DNA from: a bacterium
Lineage (GTDB): Bacteria; Desulfobacterota; Binatia; HRBIN30; CADEER01
Direction: 5' to 3'
DNA: 64,000 nt
Assembly (NCBI GenBank): GCA_019637795.1
Contig: JAHBUY010000002.1
Location: 806,001 to 870,000 of the forward strand
Shown: piece after piece, positions 9,597-17,458 of the stretch
Position numbering within the stretch: position 1 is the stretch's first letter
Layout: every line of letters starts with the position of its first letter
The notes under the pieces: model-generated
Told to the model about the DNA's origin: nothing
The model's database searches: none
The model's input: only the letters and a program-made list of their open reading frames with translations
Made by a program: the position numbers and the translations under genes

Positions 9597-10709
9597 TCAC
9601 GCCAGCGCGGCGAGGTCGATGCCGTAGAGCTCGGCGACGTTGTCGCAGAGGATGGCGCGGCGCTGGTCCGGCGAGAGGGCGCCGGCGTGCTCGGCGAGCA
9701 GCTCCTGCGACCACGGCCAGGTCGAATCGCTGTGCGGGAAGTCGTTGGCCCACATCAGCCGGCGCCAGTTCATCAGGTCGGCGGTGCGGAAGGCGACCCA
9801 ATCGTCCTGGAAGGTGGTGTAGATGTGCTCGGCGAAGTACTCCGACGGCAGCTTCGACAGCGCCTGCCCCGGCGGCAGCCAGTTGCGGTGCCGCTTGAAG
9901 GCGTGGTCCATGCGGTACATGTAGTGCGGCACCCAGCCGGCATCGGCTTCGACGCAGACGATGCGCAGCCGCGGATGGCGCTCGAACACGCCGCCCAGCA
10001 CCAGCGTGCCCATGATGTCCTGGCAGCCGCGGATCACCGACAGGAAGGCGTTCATGCGCGGTCCGCGCAGCGGGGCGGTCTCGCGCGTGGTGAGGATGTG
10101 GAAGGAGAGCGGCAGGCCGGTCTCGATCGCCGCTTCCCAGAAATCGTCGTAGGCCGGCGAGTCGTAGTCCTCGACCCCGGGATGTCCCGGCATCATCACG
10201 CCGCGCAGGCCGAGCGCCTTGATCGACTGCAGATCGGCGATCCCCTCCGCCGGCGTGCGCATCGCCGTCTGGCCGCAGCCGAGCAGGCGCTCGGGATGCG
10301 CGGCGCAGTACCCGGCGATCCAGCGGTTGTAGGCCTCGCAACAGGCGCGCTTGTAGTCGAGGTCCTTGTGATTGCAGATCTGCATGCCGACCGTCGGGTA
10401 GATGATCTCGGCGGCGACGCCGTCGCGCGCCTGATCGGCGAGCCGCGCCTCGGGATCCCAGCCGCCGCGGTGCAGATCCGCGAAGCGCGTCCCCATGATG
10501 CGGATCTCCTCCGCCGGCTTGCCCGCGGCGGCGACGATGCCGAGCGGAATCGGCGTCTTCATGCCGTCGATCCAGAAGAGGTCGCCCATCTCGGTGCTCT
10601 CGATACGCGGCGCGCGCTCCCGGTACGCGGCGTCGATGTGGTCGGTGTAGGTGGTCGGGGTTTCGGTGATGTGCGAGTCGGCCGAGATGATCGGGTAGGT
10701 GGCGGTCAT
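9597..10709 (-). CDS. Amidohydrolase (amidohydrolase_2, ACMS-decarboxylase-like)
   Basis: The protein has 370 residues. It opens with SADSHITE (about 9 to 16), in place of the DxHxH metal motif, and carries FHI near residue 204, CVEADAGWVPHYMYRMDHA (about 271 to 289) and WANDFPHSDSTWPW (about 332 to 345). This is the pattern of TIM-barrel amidohydrolase_2 metalloenzymes, which hydrolyse or decarboxylate small cyclic or aromatic acids. The second His of the first motif is replaced (DSHIT), as is common in this subgroup. The substrate is unknown. The start at 10709 has an AAGGGAG ribosome-binding site. It lies 82 bp downstream of a D-aminoacylase-like gene on the same strand, so co-transcription is possible. 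Confidence 0.83.
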   Translation of the reverse strand: MTATYPIISADSHITETPTTYTDHIDAAYRERAPRIESTEMGDLFWIDGMKTPIPLGIVAAAGKPAEEIRIMGTRFADLHRGGWDPEARLADQARDGVAAEIIYPTVGMQICNHKDLDYKRACCEAYNRWIAGYCAAHPERLLGCGQTAMRTPAEGIADLQSIKALGLRGVMMPGHPGVEDYDSPAYDDFWEAAIETGLPLSFHILTTRETAPLRGPRMNAFLSVIRGCQDIMGTLVLGGVFERHPRLRIVCVEADAGWVPHYMYRMDHAFKRHRNWLPPGQALSKLPSEYFAEHIYTTFQDDWVAFRTADLMNWRRLMWANDFPHSDSTWPWSQELLAEHAGALSPDQRRAILCDNVAELYGIDLAALA

Positions 10710-10742
10710 GTCGTACTCCCTTGGGGCAGAGGCGGGGCAGGT

Positions 10743-10782
10743 TCAGGGGGCCGGAATTGACCGTAACCCCTCAACCCCCTGA
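10743..10782. terminator. Weak hairpin between two amidohydrolase genes
   Basis: TCAGGGGG at 10743-10750 and CCCCCTGA at 10775-10782 form an 8-bp perfect stem with a 24-base loop, just 3' of the D-aminoacylase-like gene. It could attenuate readthrough into the next amidohydrolase gene. The long loop and missing T-run keep confidence low. Confidence 0.3.
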
Positions 10783-10791
10783 CCCCCTCGG

Positions 10792-12483
10792 TCACGCTCG
10801 TCCTCCGCGCAGCAGTCTGCCCGGCAGCTTCGCATTCACATCCACGGCGTCGCGGTTCTCGGCGCGGATCACCGTGCCGTTCACGATCACGGCGCGGATG
10901 CCGTCGGCGTCGGCGACCAGGCGGTCGGCGCCGGCGGGGAAGTCGCGGACGCGGCGCAGGCGGCCGCAGGCGACGGTGCGCGGATCGAAGACCACGACAT
11001 CGGCGGCCTGGCCGACGGCCAGGCGGCCGCGATCGCGGATGCCGAACACGTCGGCGGCCTGCGAGGTGAGGCGGCGCACGGCTTCTTCCAGCGACAGCAC
11101 CCCCTTCTCGCGCACCCAGCGGCCGAGCAGGTCGGTGGGCGCGCCGGCATCGCAGAGCTGGCTGGCGTGGGCGCCGGCGTCGGACAGGCCGATCATGGTC
11201 GACGGATGGGTGAGCAGCTCGGCGGTGGTCCGCTCGTCGGTGTTGAGGATGGCGAGGCGGAAGCGCGCCTCGAGGTTGGTCTCCAGGGCCATGTCGAGGG
11301 CGAGGTCGACGACGTGCATGCCGCGCTCGGCGGCGACCTCGCCGGCCGGCCGCTCCTCCAGCGAGCGGTCGGGCGCGTACTCGGCGATCGCCATGGTGCG
11401 CACCGGGTCGGCGAGGCGGAAGGTGCCGGAGTCGTCGAGTCGCTCGCGCATCTGGCGGCGGAATTCCGGATCGGCGTAGAGGCGCATCTTGCCGGCGTGG
11501 TCGGCCTGCGACACCGGCTTGAACAGCGACATGCCCTCGAACGGGAACGGCGCCTTGAACTGGAACTCGAAATTGAGCGGCCGGCACGAGACCTGTGGCA
11601 CCACGGCGATGCCGTCCGCCTGCATCGCCGCCGAGCGCTCGAGGATGTACGTGTGTCCGTCCGGCCCCAGCATGCCGCCGAGCAGCGCCGTCCAGCTTAT
11701 CGGCTTCTTCGTGCGGCGGTTGATGTCGGCGAACTGGTCGAGGAACAGGCCGGGTCCGAGCGTCGCCTGCATGACGCCGTGCGGCACCTCGGCGAGCGTG
11801 TCGGCGAGGGCGTCGATCTCCTTCAGCTCGGCGACCCGGCTCGGCACCGGCCGGCCGGCGTAGCCGACGTGGGTGGGCGACCAGGACGTCGCGAAGCCGA
11901 GCGCGCCGGCGCGCAGTCCCTCGGCGACGATGGCGCGCATGCGCGCGATCTCCGCGTCGCTGGCGGCGCGCTCGGTGGCGTCCTCGCCCATGACGTACAG
12001 GCGCACCGCGGTGTGGCCGACCAGGGCGCCGACGTTGATCGCGGTGCCGCGCCGCTCGATGGCGTCGAGATACTCGGGAATGGTCTCGAACGGCCACTCG
12101 GCGCCGATGCCGGCGCGGATGGCGTCGATCGACATGCCCTCGACGTTCTCCAGGGTGCGCAGGATGAGCTCGCGATGCGCCGGCCGGGTGGGCGCGACGG
12201 CGAAGCCGCAGTTGCCCATCACCACCGTGGTCACGCCGTGCCAGGGCGAGATGGTGAGCATGCGGTCCCAGAACACCTGCACGTCGTAGTGCGTGTGGAT
12301 GTCGACGAAGCCGGGCGCCACGACGGCGCCGTCGGCGTCGACCACCCGGGCCGCCGCGCCAGGCACCTCGCCCACCGCCGCGATCCGGCCGTCGCGCACG
12401 CCGAGGTCGCCGCGCCGCGCCGGCGCGCCCGTGCCATCGACCAGCGTGCCGCCGCGGATGAGGAGATCGTAGTGCTCGGCCAT
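10792..12483 (-). CDS. N-acyl-D-amino-acid deacylase family amidohydrolase
   Basis: This 563-residue protein starts with the composite beta domain [20 protein letters not shown], followed by the metal motif [13 protein letters not shown] (about 57 to 69) and a [16 protein letters not shown] stretch (about 80 to 95), where the Cys is a metal ligand in D-aminoacylases. A late SDAGAH (about 437 to 442) supplies the catalytic Asp. The family removes acyl groups from N-acyl-D-amino acids or related amides. The ATG at 12483 has a GGGAGGA ribosome-binding site; an upstream in-frame start at 12543 would add about 20 non-homologous residues. A paralogue lies at 46549-48189. The 5' side faces an inverted-repeat element. 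Confidence 0.88.
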   Translation of the reverse strand: MAEHYDLLIRGGTLVDGTGAPARRGDLGVRDGRIAAVGEVPGAAARVVDADGAVVAPGFVDIHTHYDVQVFWDRMLTISPWHGVTTVVMGNCGFAVAPTRPAHRELILRTLENVEGMSIDAIRAGIGAEWPFETIPEYLDAIERRGTAINVGALVGHTAVRLYVMGEDATERAASDAEIARMRAIVAEGLRAGALGFATSWSPTHVGYAGRPVPSRVAELKEIDALADTLAEVPHGVMQATLGPGLFLDQFADINRRTKKPISWTALLGGMLGPDGHTYILERSAAMQADGIAVVPQVSCRPLNFEFQFKAPFPFEGMSLFKPVSQADHAGKMRLYADPEFRRQMRERLDDSGTFRLADPVRTMAIAEYAPDRSLEERPAGEVAAERGMHVVDLALDMALETNLEARFRLAILNTDERTTAELLTHPSTMIGLSDAGAHASQLCDAGAPTDLLGRWVREKGVLSLEEAVRRLTSQAADVFGIRDRGRLAVGQAADVVVFDPRTVACGRLRRVRDFPAGADRLVADADGIRAVIVNGTVIRAENRDAVDVNAKLPGRLLRGGRA

Positions 12484-12538
12484 GGGGTCCTCCCGGAAGC
12501 CGTCAACACACCACAGATGGGCGAGAAGAAGAAGACTT

Positions 12539-12617
12539 TTCACCGCCGAGGCGCAGCGGCGCGGAGACGGCCGAATGCGAGCAGCGGCTCTCTGCGTCTC
12601 AGCGCCTCTGCGGTGAA
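12539..12617. repeat. Intergenic inverted-repeat element A
   Basis: Arms of about 29 bp (12539-12567 and 12589-12617) match at 24 of 29 positions in opposite orientation with a 21-bp loop. Each arm holds spaced GAG-containing units of the type GAGGCGC..GAGACGC. It fills the gap between the leftward deacylase gene and the rightward Cys-rich gene. Similar arm sequences recur at 32661 and 42793, so this is one member of a dispersed family. Confidence 0.7.
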
Positions 12618-12675
12618 TCCGGGGATTTGCAGCGGCGCCGGGCGGCCTCTAAGTACACTCGAAAGGAGATTCCCC

Positions 12676-12969
12676 ATGCTGAACCTGATTCGTGTGGCGG
12701 CCGTCGCCGCGTTCCTCGTGCTGCCCTTGGCGGTGCGCGCCGAGCAGCCGGCGGCGGCGCCGGCGGAGGCGGCGATGCCGTGTCCGCATGCCGATCAGGC
12801 GGGCGGCTGCTGCGGCGGTCAATGCGCCGGGATGCAGGGCAAGGCGGCCGCCGGCGCGCCCGCCGCCGCGCCGGCCCAGGGCGAGGAGGGCGGCTGCCCG
12901 TGTCAGCGCGCCGCCAGGGCCGCGGCAGCGGCCAAGGCGGCGGCCGAGCACCCGCCGGCGCAGCCGTGA
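12676..12969 (+). CDS. Small exported Cys-rich protein
   Basis: The 97-residue product has a clear signal peptide ([22 protein letters not shown]) with likely cleavage after residue 22. The mature part is Ala/Gly-rich and holds six cysteines: C36, C45-C46, C50, C74 and C76, within [14 protein letters not shown] and GCPCQ. This pattern suggests metal binding or disulfides in the periplasm; no known family was recognised. The ATG at 12676 follows an AAAGGAGA ribosome-binding site. Its TGA overlaps the GTG start of the dehalogenase gene (GTGA, 12966-12969), so the two are translated as a coupled pair. A functional tie to dehalogenation is inference. Confidence 0.75.
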   Translation: MLNLIRVAAVAAFLVLPLAVRAEQPAAAPAEAAMPCPHADQAGGCCGGQCAGMQGKAAAGAPAAAPAQGEEGGCPCQRAARAAAAAKAAAEHPPAQP

Positions 12970-13847
12970 GCAGCGACGCCGCCGAGCGCTACCCGAAGCA
13001 GTTCCGCGAGGTGCTCGGGGCGCGCCTGGCGTACGTCGAGGTCGGCCGCGGCGATCCGATCGTCTTCCTGCACGGCAACCCGACCTCGTCGTACCTCTGG
13101 CGCAACGTCATCCCGCACTGCGAGCGGCTCGGGCGCTGCATCGCGCCCGACCTGATCGGCATGGGCGACTCGGCGAAGCTGACCCCGAGCGGCCCGGACC
13201 GCTACCGCTTCGTCGAGCACCGGCGCTATCTCGAGGCGCTGCTCGACGCGCTCGGGGTGCGCGAGCGCGTCACCCTGGTCATCCACGATTGGGGCTCGGC
13301 GCTCGGCTTCGATTGGGCGAATCGCCATCGCGACGCGGTGCGCGGCATCGCCTACATGGAGGCGATCGTGATGCCGGTCGCCTGGGCCGACTGGCCGAAG
13401 GCCGCGACCGCCGTCTTCCAGGGGTTCCGTTCGCCGGCCGGCGAGGCGATGGTGCTCGAGCAGAACCTCTTCATCGAGCAGGTGCTGCCGGCCTCGATCC
13501 TGCGCCGCCTGAGCGATGCCGAGATGGACGCCTACCGCCGGCCGTTCCGCGAGCCGGGCGAGGGCCGGCGGCCGATGCTCACCTGGCCGCGCCAGATCCC
13601 GATCGAGGGCGAGCCGGCGGAGGTGGTCGACATCGTCCGCGCCTATGGCGACTGGCTGCGCGGCAGCCCGATCCCCAAGCTGTTCATCAACGCCGAACCC
13701 GGGGCCATCCTGCGCGGCGCGCCGCGCGACTTCTGCCGCACCTGGCCGAACCAGAGCGAGGTGACGGTGCCGGGGATCCACTTCATCCAGGAGGATTCCC
13801 CGGACGAGATCGGCACGGCGGTGGCGCGCTGGATCGAGCGGCTCTGA
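12966..13847 (+). CDS. Haloalkane dehalogenase (DhaA-like, subfamily II)
   Basis: The 293-residue alpha/beta-hydrolase carries the dehalogenase-specific catalytic set: HGNPTSS with halide-binding N38, HDWGS with nucleophile D108 and halide-binding W109, ME with acid E132, and [10 protein letters not shown] with base H272. In Rhodococcus DhaA the equivalents are N41, D106, W107, E130 and H272. It should hydrolyse carbon-halogen bonds of haloalkanes to an alcohol plus halide in the cytoplasm. The start is GTG 12966, overlapping the TGA of the Cys-rich gene; there is no ATG before the first beta strand. It converges with a DUF4336 gene 7 bp downstream. The substrate range cannot be read from sequence. 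Confidence 0.9.
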   Translation: MSSDAAERYPKQFREVLGARLAYVEVGRGDPIVFLHGNPTSSYLWRNVIPHCERLGRCIAPDLIGMGDSAKLTPSGPDRYRFVEHRRYLEALLDALGVRERVTLVIHDWGSALGFDWANRHRDAVRGIAYMEAIVMPVAWADWPKAATAVFQGFRSPAGEAMVLEQNLFIEQVLPASILRRLSDAEMDAYRRPFREPGEGRRPMLTWPRQIPIEGEPAEVVDIVRAYGDWLRGSPIPKLFINAEPGAILRGAPRDFCRTWPNQSEVTVPGIHFIQEDSPDEIGTAVARWIERL

Positions 13848-13854
13848 GGCCCAC

Positions 13855-14517
13855 TCACCCGTAGGCGCGCCGCATCGTCTCGATGAGCTGGCGCGAGGTG
13901 ACCGCCACCGGTTCGCCGTGACAGGGCGCGACCTGGGCGATGGGCAGGGCCAGCACCCGGTCGAGCGCGGCGCGCAGCGCCGTGCGGTCTCTGCGCAAGA
14001 AGCGCCAGGCGCGGCTCTGGCGCAGGCCGCCGGTGACGCCCATGAGGGCGAAGACGATGCGACTGCTCAGGTTGGCGGGCTGGCCCAGGTTGAACAGCAG
14101 GTCGGCGCACAGCAGCGTGCGCGACGGACGGTGGAAGAGCACGGTCTCGTCGACCGCGGGGGCGCCGGCGAGATGGATCGCGTCGAGCGCGTCGTCGGCA
14201 GCGAGCGGTCGCGCCGCGGGCAGGTCCGGTCGCTTGCCGGCCAGGCCGGGTGGGGCGTGGAACGTCGCCCGCGGCCAGCGCGCCAGCGCGTCGCCGGCGA
14301 AGCGATGGTGCAGGAGATTCGGCGCGACGATGCGCGAGACCGCGCCGGCCGCGTCGATCGCCGCGGCGGCGGCGGCGGCGAAGGCGATCGGCGCGTAGAT
14401 CAGCAGCGAGCCATCCGCGAGACGCAGCACCGTCGAGCCGAGCGGCATGCGCGCCCCCGCCGGCAGCGGGAAGTCGGCGCCGCGGACGTACCAGATGCCA
14501 TCGCCGATCGCGTCCAT
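13855..14517 (-). CDS. DUF4336 family protein (metallo-beta-lactamase-like fold)
   Basis: This 220-residue protein begins MDAIGDGIWYVRGADFPLP and contains SRIVAPNLLHHRFA (about 61 to 74), LLCADLLFNLG (about 135 to 145) and a C-terminal VAPCHGEPV (about 197 to 205). These segments match DUF4336, proteins with a metallo-beta-lactamase-like fold that have lost most of the canonical HxHxDH site. The function is unknown. ATG 14517 was chosen because a GGAG site lies 9 bases upstream; a TTG at 14532 is possible. The gene converges with the dehalogenase gene and lies 148 bp 3' of a Cys-rich secreted protein gene. Confidence 0.75.
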   Translation of the reverse strand: MDAIGDGIWYVRGADFPLPAGARMPLGSTVLRLADGSLLIYAPIAFAAAAAAAIDAAGAVSRIVAPNLLHHRFAGDALARWPRATFHAPPGLAGKRPDLPAARPLAADDALDAIHLAGAPAVDETVLFHRPSRTLLCADLLFNLGQPANLSSRIVFALMGVTGGLRQSRAWRFLRRDRTALRAALDRVLALPIAQVAPCHGEPVAVTSRQLIETMRRAYG

Positions 14518-14561
14518 GCGCCGCGTCTCCAACCACGGGGTCGACGTCGCCGCAATGGCAA

Positions 14562-14594
14562 GCGGGTGACGCGCTGCCAGAGCGCGTCACCCGC
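14562..14594. terminator. Strong 14-bp hairpin
   Basis: Perfect arms GCGGGTGACGCGCT (14562-14575) and AGCGCGTCACCCGC (14581-14594) enclose a 5-base loop, downstream of the leftward Cys-rich gene that ends at 14666. Together with the hairpin at 14613-14651 it probably ends that transcript. It has no T-run. Confidence 0.55.
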
Positions 14595-14612
14595 GGGGTC
14601 GGCGATTGCCGG

Positions 14613-14651
14613 CGCGGTGGAGCGGACGGGGGGACGCGCCGCTCCACCGCG
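14613..14651. terminator. Second 13-bp hairpin in the same gap
   Basis: Perfect arms CGCGGTGGAGCGG (14613-14625) and CCGCTCCACCGCG (14639-14651) enclose a 13-base loop. It starts 15 bp past the stop of the Cys-rich gene on the minus strand and is followed by the hairpin at 14562-14594, a tandem arrangement suited to transcription termination or mRNA protection. Confidence 0.5.
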
Positions 14652-14665
14652 TTGGTGAGGGGCGG

Positions 14666-15175
14666 CTATTCGTCTCCGCACACCGGGCTCTCGCCGATGC
14701 GTCCGGCCGAGCAGGTTCCCTGCGCCATCGCCTCGTCGTAGGCGGTGCCGCAGCGCGTGTCGCAGCGCGCCAGGCAGGCGGCGATGGCGAAGCGCTTGCC
14801 GCCGCCGTTGGCGCAGCGGGCCTCGCACACCAGCCGGTTGGCGTGGATGCGCAGCAGCCGGGCCTCGCAGGACGACGGATCCGGCGTCGCGTCGACGCTG
14901 ACGCACGGCGGCGTGCCGCTGATGCGCGCCATGGCGCTGGCCCGCCGCTGTTCGCAACGCGCCTCGCAGTCGTTGGTCGCCACCGCGGCGGCCGGGCGCG
15001 CCTGGGCGGCGGCGCGCGCGTCGCGGCGATCGCAGCGCGACAGGCACTGGAAGTACTCGCTGTCGCCGCGCAGCGTCCTCGCCTGGCAGTGCATCGCGGC
15101 GTCGTCCTGGGCCAGCGCCGCGCTGGCGCCCAGGGCGGTGAGCAGGGTGAGCAGGGTGATGGTCGGCTTCGTCAT
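14666..15175 (-). CDS. Secreted Cys-rich protein with repeated CxxxC units
   Basis: The 169-residue protein has a signal peptide (MTKPTITLLTLLTALGASAALA). The mature part holds 14 cysteines, many in CxxxC pairs: CLSRC, CEARC (twice) and CLARCDTRC. The even number of cysteines and export fit several disulfides or a metal-binding role in the periplasm or outside. The family was not recognised; internal repeats suggest duplication of a helical CxxxC hairpin unit. The ATG at 15175 has a GGAGGAG ribosome-binding site. Two strong hairpins follow its stop. It stands alone, with 212 bp upstream in which only an AT-poor leader was seen. Confidence 0.75.
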   Translation of the reverse strand: MTKPTITLLTLLTALGASAALAQDDAAMHCQARTLRGDSEYFQCLSRCDRRDARAAAQARPAAAVATNDCEARCEQRRASAMARISGTPPCVSVDATPDPSSCEARLLRIHANRLVCEARCANGGGKRFAIAACLARCDTRCGTAYDEAMAQGTCSAGRIGESPVCGDE

Positions 15176-15387
15176 GGTCGTCTCCTCCACGTGGCGCCGT
15201 GCGGCGCGGGTTGTGCGGAGGGACCATCTCAAGCGCCGTGCCAGCACGGCGGCCGCCCCGCCTCGCTGGCCGCGGCGTCGGCGTGCGGGGAAACCCGAGA
15301 ACCGACGGTTACGCTGCGAAGCGACGGAGTGTGAACAGAAGCTCACACCAGGCCGATGCTGCCGGGGAGCCCACTGGGGACGGGTCG

Positions 15388-16236
15388 TCAGGGCAGGCCG
15401 GCGCCGGGGACGTCGACGGTGGTGATCTCGATGGCGCCGGTGCGCGGGTTGCGGGAGCGTTCCGGGTGATCGCTGGCGGAGGTGGCGATGAACAGCGTCC
15501 GGCGATCCGGGCCGCCCAGCATGCACGCGTAGGCGTGGGTGGAGACGGCGACGCGGTCGAGCACGCGGCCGCCGGCGGCGATGCGGACGCACTCGTCGCT
15601 GACCGGCGAGGCGTACCAGATGGCGCCCTCGGCATCGAGGCAGCAGCCGTCGGGCGTGCCGTTCTCGCAGCGCGCCCACTCGCGCCGGTTGGTGAGGGAG
15701 CCGTCGGGCTGAATGTCGAAGGCGGTGAAGCGGGCGGCGAAGGACTCGCCGACGATCAGGGTGCGGCCGTCGGGCGTGATCACCGTGCCATTGGGGAAGG
15801 CCAGATCGTCGGCGACGACGCGGGCGCGGCCGTCGGGCTCGACCAGGATCAGCTCGGCGGGGCGGTACTCGAAGCTGTCGACGTGCAGGTCGAAGCCGAA
15901 GTTGCCGATGTAGGCCCGGCCGGCGGCGTCGACCACCATGTCGTTGCAGTGCCAGCTCGCCAGGCCGCTGAGATCGGCGACCACCACCAACTCGCGGCCA
16001 TCGAGGCGGAGCAGGCGGCGGTCGACCATCGAGACCACCAGCAGATGACCGTCGGGCGTCCAGCCGAGTCCCGACGGCCGCTGCGGCACCTCGACGATCA
16101 CCTCGGCGCGGCCGTCGAGGTCGAGGGCGATCACCTTGTGGTCGTGCATGTCCGAGAACCACAGCCGCCCCTCGTGCCAGCGCGGCCCTTCGCCGAAACA
16201 GAGGCCGCCGAGCAGAACCTTCGTCGCGTGCGCCAT
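15388..16236 (-). CDS. SMP-30/gluconolactonase family protein
   Basis: This 282-residue six-bladed propeller protein carries LGGLCFGEGPRWHEGRLWF (about 8 to 26), with the metal-ligand Glu in GEGPRW, plus ASWHCNDMVVDAAGRAYIGN and DDLAFPNGTVITPDG, which hold the Asn and Asp ligands. The family hydrolyses sugar or other lactones using one divalent metal. The ATG at 16236 gives the standard length; the open frame continues upstream into a pseudogene remnant and should not be counted. No lactone-pathway partner is adjacent, so the substrate is open. Confidence 0.88.
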   Translation of the reverse strand: MAHATKVLLGGLCFGEGPRWHEGRLWFSDMHDHKVIALDLDGRAEVIVEVPQRPSGLGWTPDGHLLVVSMVDRRLLRLDGRELVVVADLSGLASWHCNDMVVDAAGRAYIGNFGFDLHVDSFEYRPAELILVEPDGRARVVADDLAFPNGTVITPDGRTLIVGESFAARFTAFDIQPDGSLTNRREWARCENGTPDGCCLDAEGAIWYASPVSDECVRIAAGGRVLDRVAVSTHAYACMLGGPDRRTLFIATSASDHPERSRNPRTGAIEITTVDVPGAGLP

Positions 16237-16320
16237 GCCCGGTGTGTCCCATGGATCGCGCCCGGACGCCAAGGGGCGAGGACCGGAATCGCGCCGTGTG
16301 ACGAGCGCGGGGACTGCGAC

Positions 16321-16359
16321 GTCGGCTCGCCCAGTCGGCTCGCCCAGTCGGCTCGCCCA
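16321..16359. repeat. Three tandem 13-bp repeats
   Basis: Three perfect head-to-tail copies of GTCGGCTCGCCCA occupy 16321-16333, 16334-16346 and 16347-16359. They lie between the SMP-30 start and the flavoprotein pseudogene. The array is too short for CRISPR and has no spacers; polymerase slippage or iterated binding sites are the two simple readings. Confidence 0.8.
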
Positions 16360-16404
16360 GGAAGCGGCGGCGCATCGATTCGTCGAACGGAAGGCCTCGA
16401 GAAA

Positions 16405-16732
16405 GGAGCGCGACATGCCGGCGAAGAGGTGGTGGGTCGGGTCGCGGTGCAGGGCGAGGCCGGCCGCCTCGTCGGTCATCACCTGACACGGGCGCGGGTG
16501 GCCGATGCGCAGCGGGCCGGCGATGCCCGGCAGCAGGTGGTGGTCGCCGGCGGCGCGCACCGGGTCGTGGAGGGCGAGTGCCTGCAGCGCGACCACGCCC
16601 CAGGGCGCGATTCACTCGCCGCGCACGTGGTCGCGATAGGCGGTCGTCTTCTCGAGCACCAGCACCGCGTGTCCGGCGCCCGCCAGCGCCGTCGCCAGGG
16701 CGCCGCCGCCGCCGATGACGATGTCGAAGCGT
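16405..16732 (-). pseudogene. Decayed FAD-dependent oxidoreductase (monooxygenase-like)
   Basis: Reading leftward, one frame encodes a broken Rossmann start (FDIVIGGGGALATALAGAG), then AVLVLEKTTAYRDHVRGE. An in-frame TGA at 16612-16614 stands where relatives have Trp, and the frame continues IAPWGVVALQALALHD, LLPGIAGPLRIGHP and HRDPTHHLFAGM. These pieces are in the order of a much longer flavoprotein, but the segments between them are missing, so there is a nonsense mutation plus internal deletions. It lies between SMP-30 and Uma2 genes. The right boundary is set by the first recognisable beta strand and the left by the last recognisable motif; both are approximate. Confidence 0.65.
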
Positions 16733-16828
16733 TCGTCCCTGCGGCCCCAATCCGCCGCGGCGGACGTCGTCGTCAGCCCTGACAGGGCGGGCGGCCCGCC
16801 AGCAGCGCAGTTCGGCCCGTCGCGACCA

Positions 16829-17389
16829 TCACGGAAACAGATCGTCGACCGCGACCGCGGCGGGCACCCCGACCATACGCAGCGTGTCTCCTCGCCGCGC
16901 GATCGTCCCATCCGTGTACACGCGCTGCCCCACGTCCGGGTCCCGGAATACCTCGACGCACTCGTCGCGCAGGTTGAGGATCCAGTATTCGGGCACGCCG
17001 GCGCCGGCATAGACGCGCGACTTGGAGAGGCGGTCCTGCTTGAGCGAGGAGCTCGATACCTCGACGACCAGCAGCGCGGCTGTCGGATGCGCAGCGGCAT
17101 AGTCGCGCAGGGTGCCGGGAACGACCGCCACATCCGGTTCGGGCACCGAGAACGGGCTGGCGATGAACGGCTGCTGCATCCGTATCGCGCCGCGACCGCC
17201 AACCGCGCGGTCGATGGCGCGCGCCGCCAGTGAGATCCCGGTGGCGTGCGGGGGATCCATGGGCGGCTCGGCGACGATGACGCCGTCGAGCAATTCGACC
17301 CGATCATCCTCGTCGAGGATCCCGCGCCGCACCAGCTCGAAGTACTGCGCGACGGTATACCCGTCGCGGCCCTGCTGCGCGTCCACCAT
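16829..17389 (-). CDS. Uma2 family (DUF820) putative endonuclease
   Basis: The 186-residue protein shows YTVAQYFELVRRGILDEDDRVELLDG near the start, PEPDVAVVPG (about 84 to 93), LLVVEVSSSSLKQDRLSK (about 106 to 123) and GVPEYWILNL. This order of Asp, Glu-x-Ser and Lys matches the PD-(D/E)xK-like fold of Uma2/DUF820 proteins, which are abundant in cyanobacteria and soil bacteria. Nuclease activity is predicted for the family, not proven here. ATG 17389 is the start. No partner gene is close, and the role (mobile-element linked or toxin-like) remains unknown. Confidence 0.85.
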   Translation of the reverse strand: MVDAQQGRDGYTVAQYFELVRRGILDEDDRVELLDGVIVAEPPMDPPHATGISLAARAIDRAVGGRGAIRMQQPFIASPFSVPEPDVAVVPGTLRDYAAAHPTAALLVVEVSSSSLKQDRLSKSRVYAGAGVPEYWILNLRDECVEVFRDPDVGQRVYTDGTIARRGDTLRMVGVPAAVAVDDLFP

Positions 17390-17458
17390 GGGGGCGCAGT
17401 AGCACGCCGCCGTGGATCGGCCAATCTTCCGGGCGCTCTCCGGGCTCGCGGCGCGGTC

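Noticed and set aside
16321-16359. Tandem 13-mers as a CRISPR array
   Set aside because: Only three head-to-tail copies, no spacers and no cas genes.
16612-17424. A 270-codon minus-strand frame overlapping the Uma2 gene
   Set aside because: Only its last 40 codons resemble a protein (the flavoprotein remnant); the rest is a shifted reading of Uma2.
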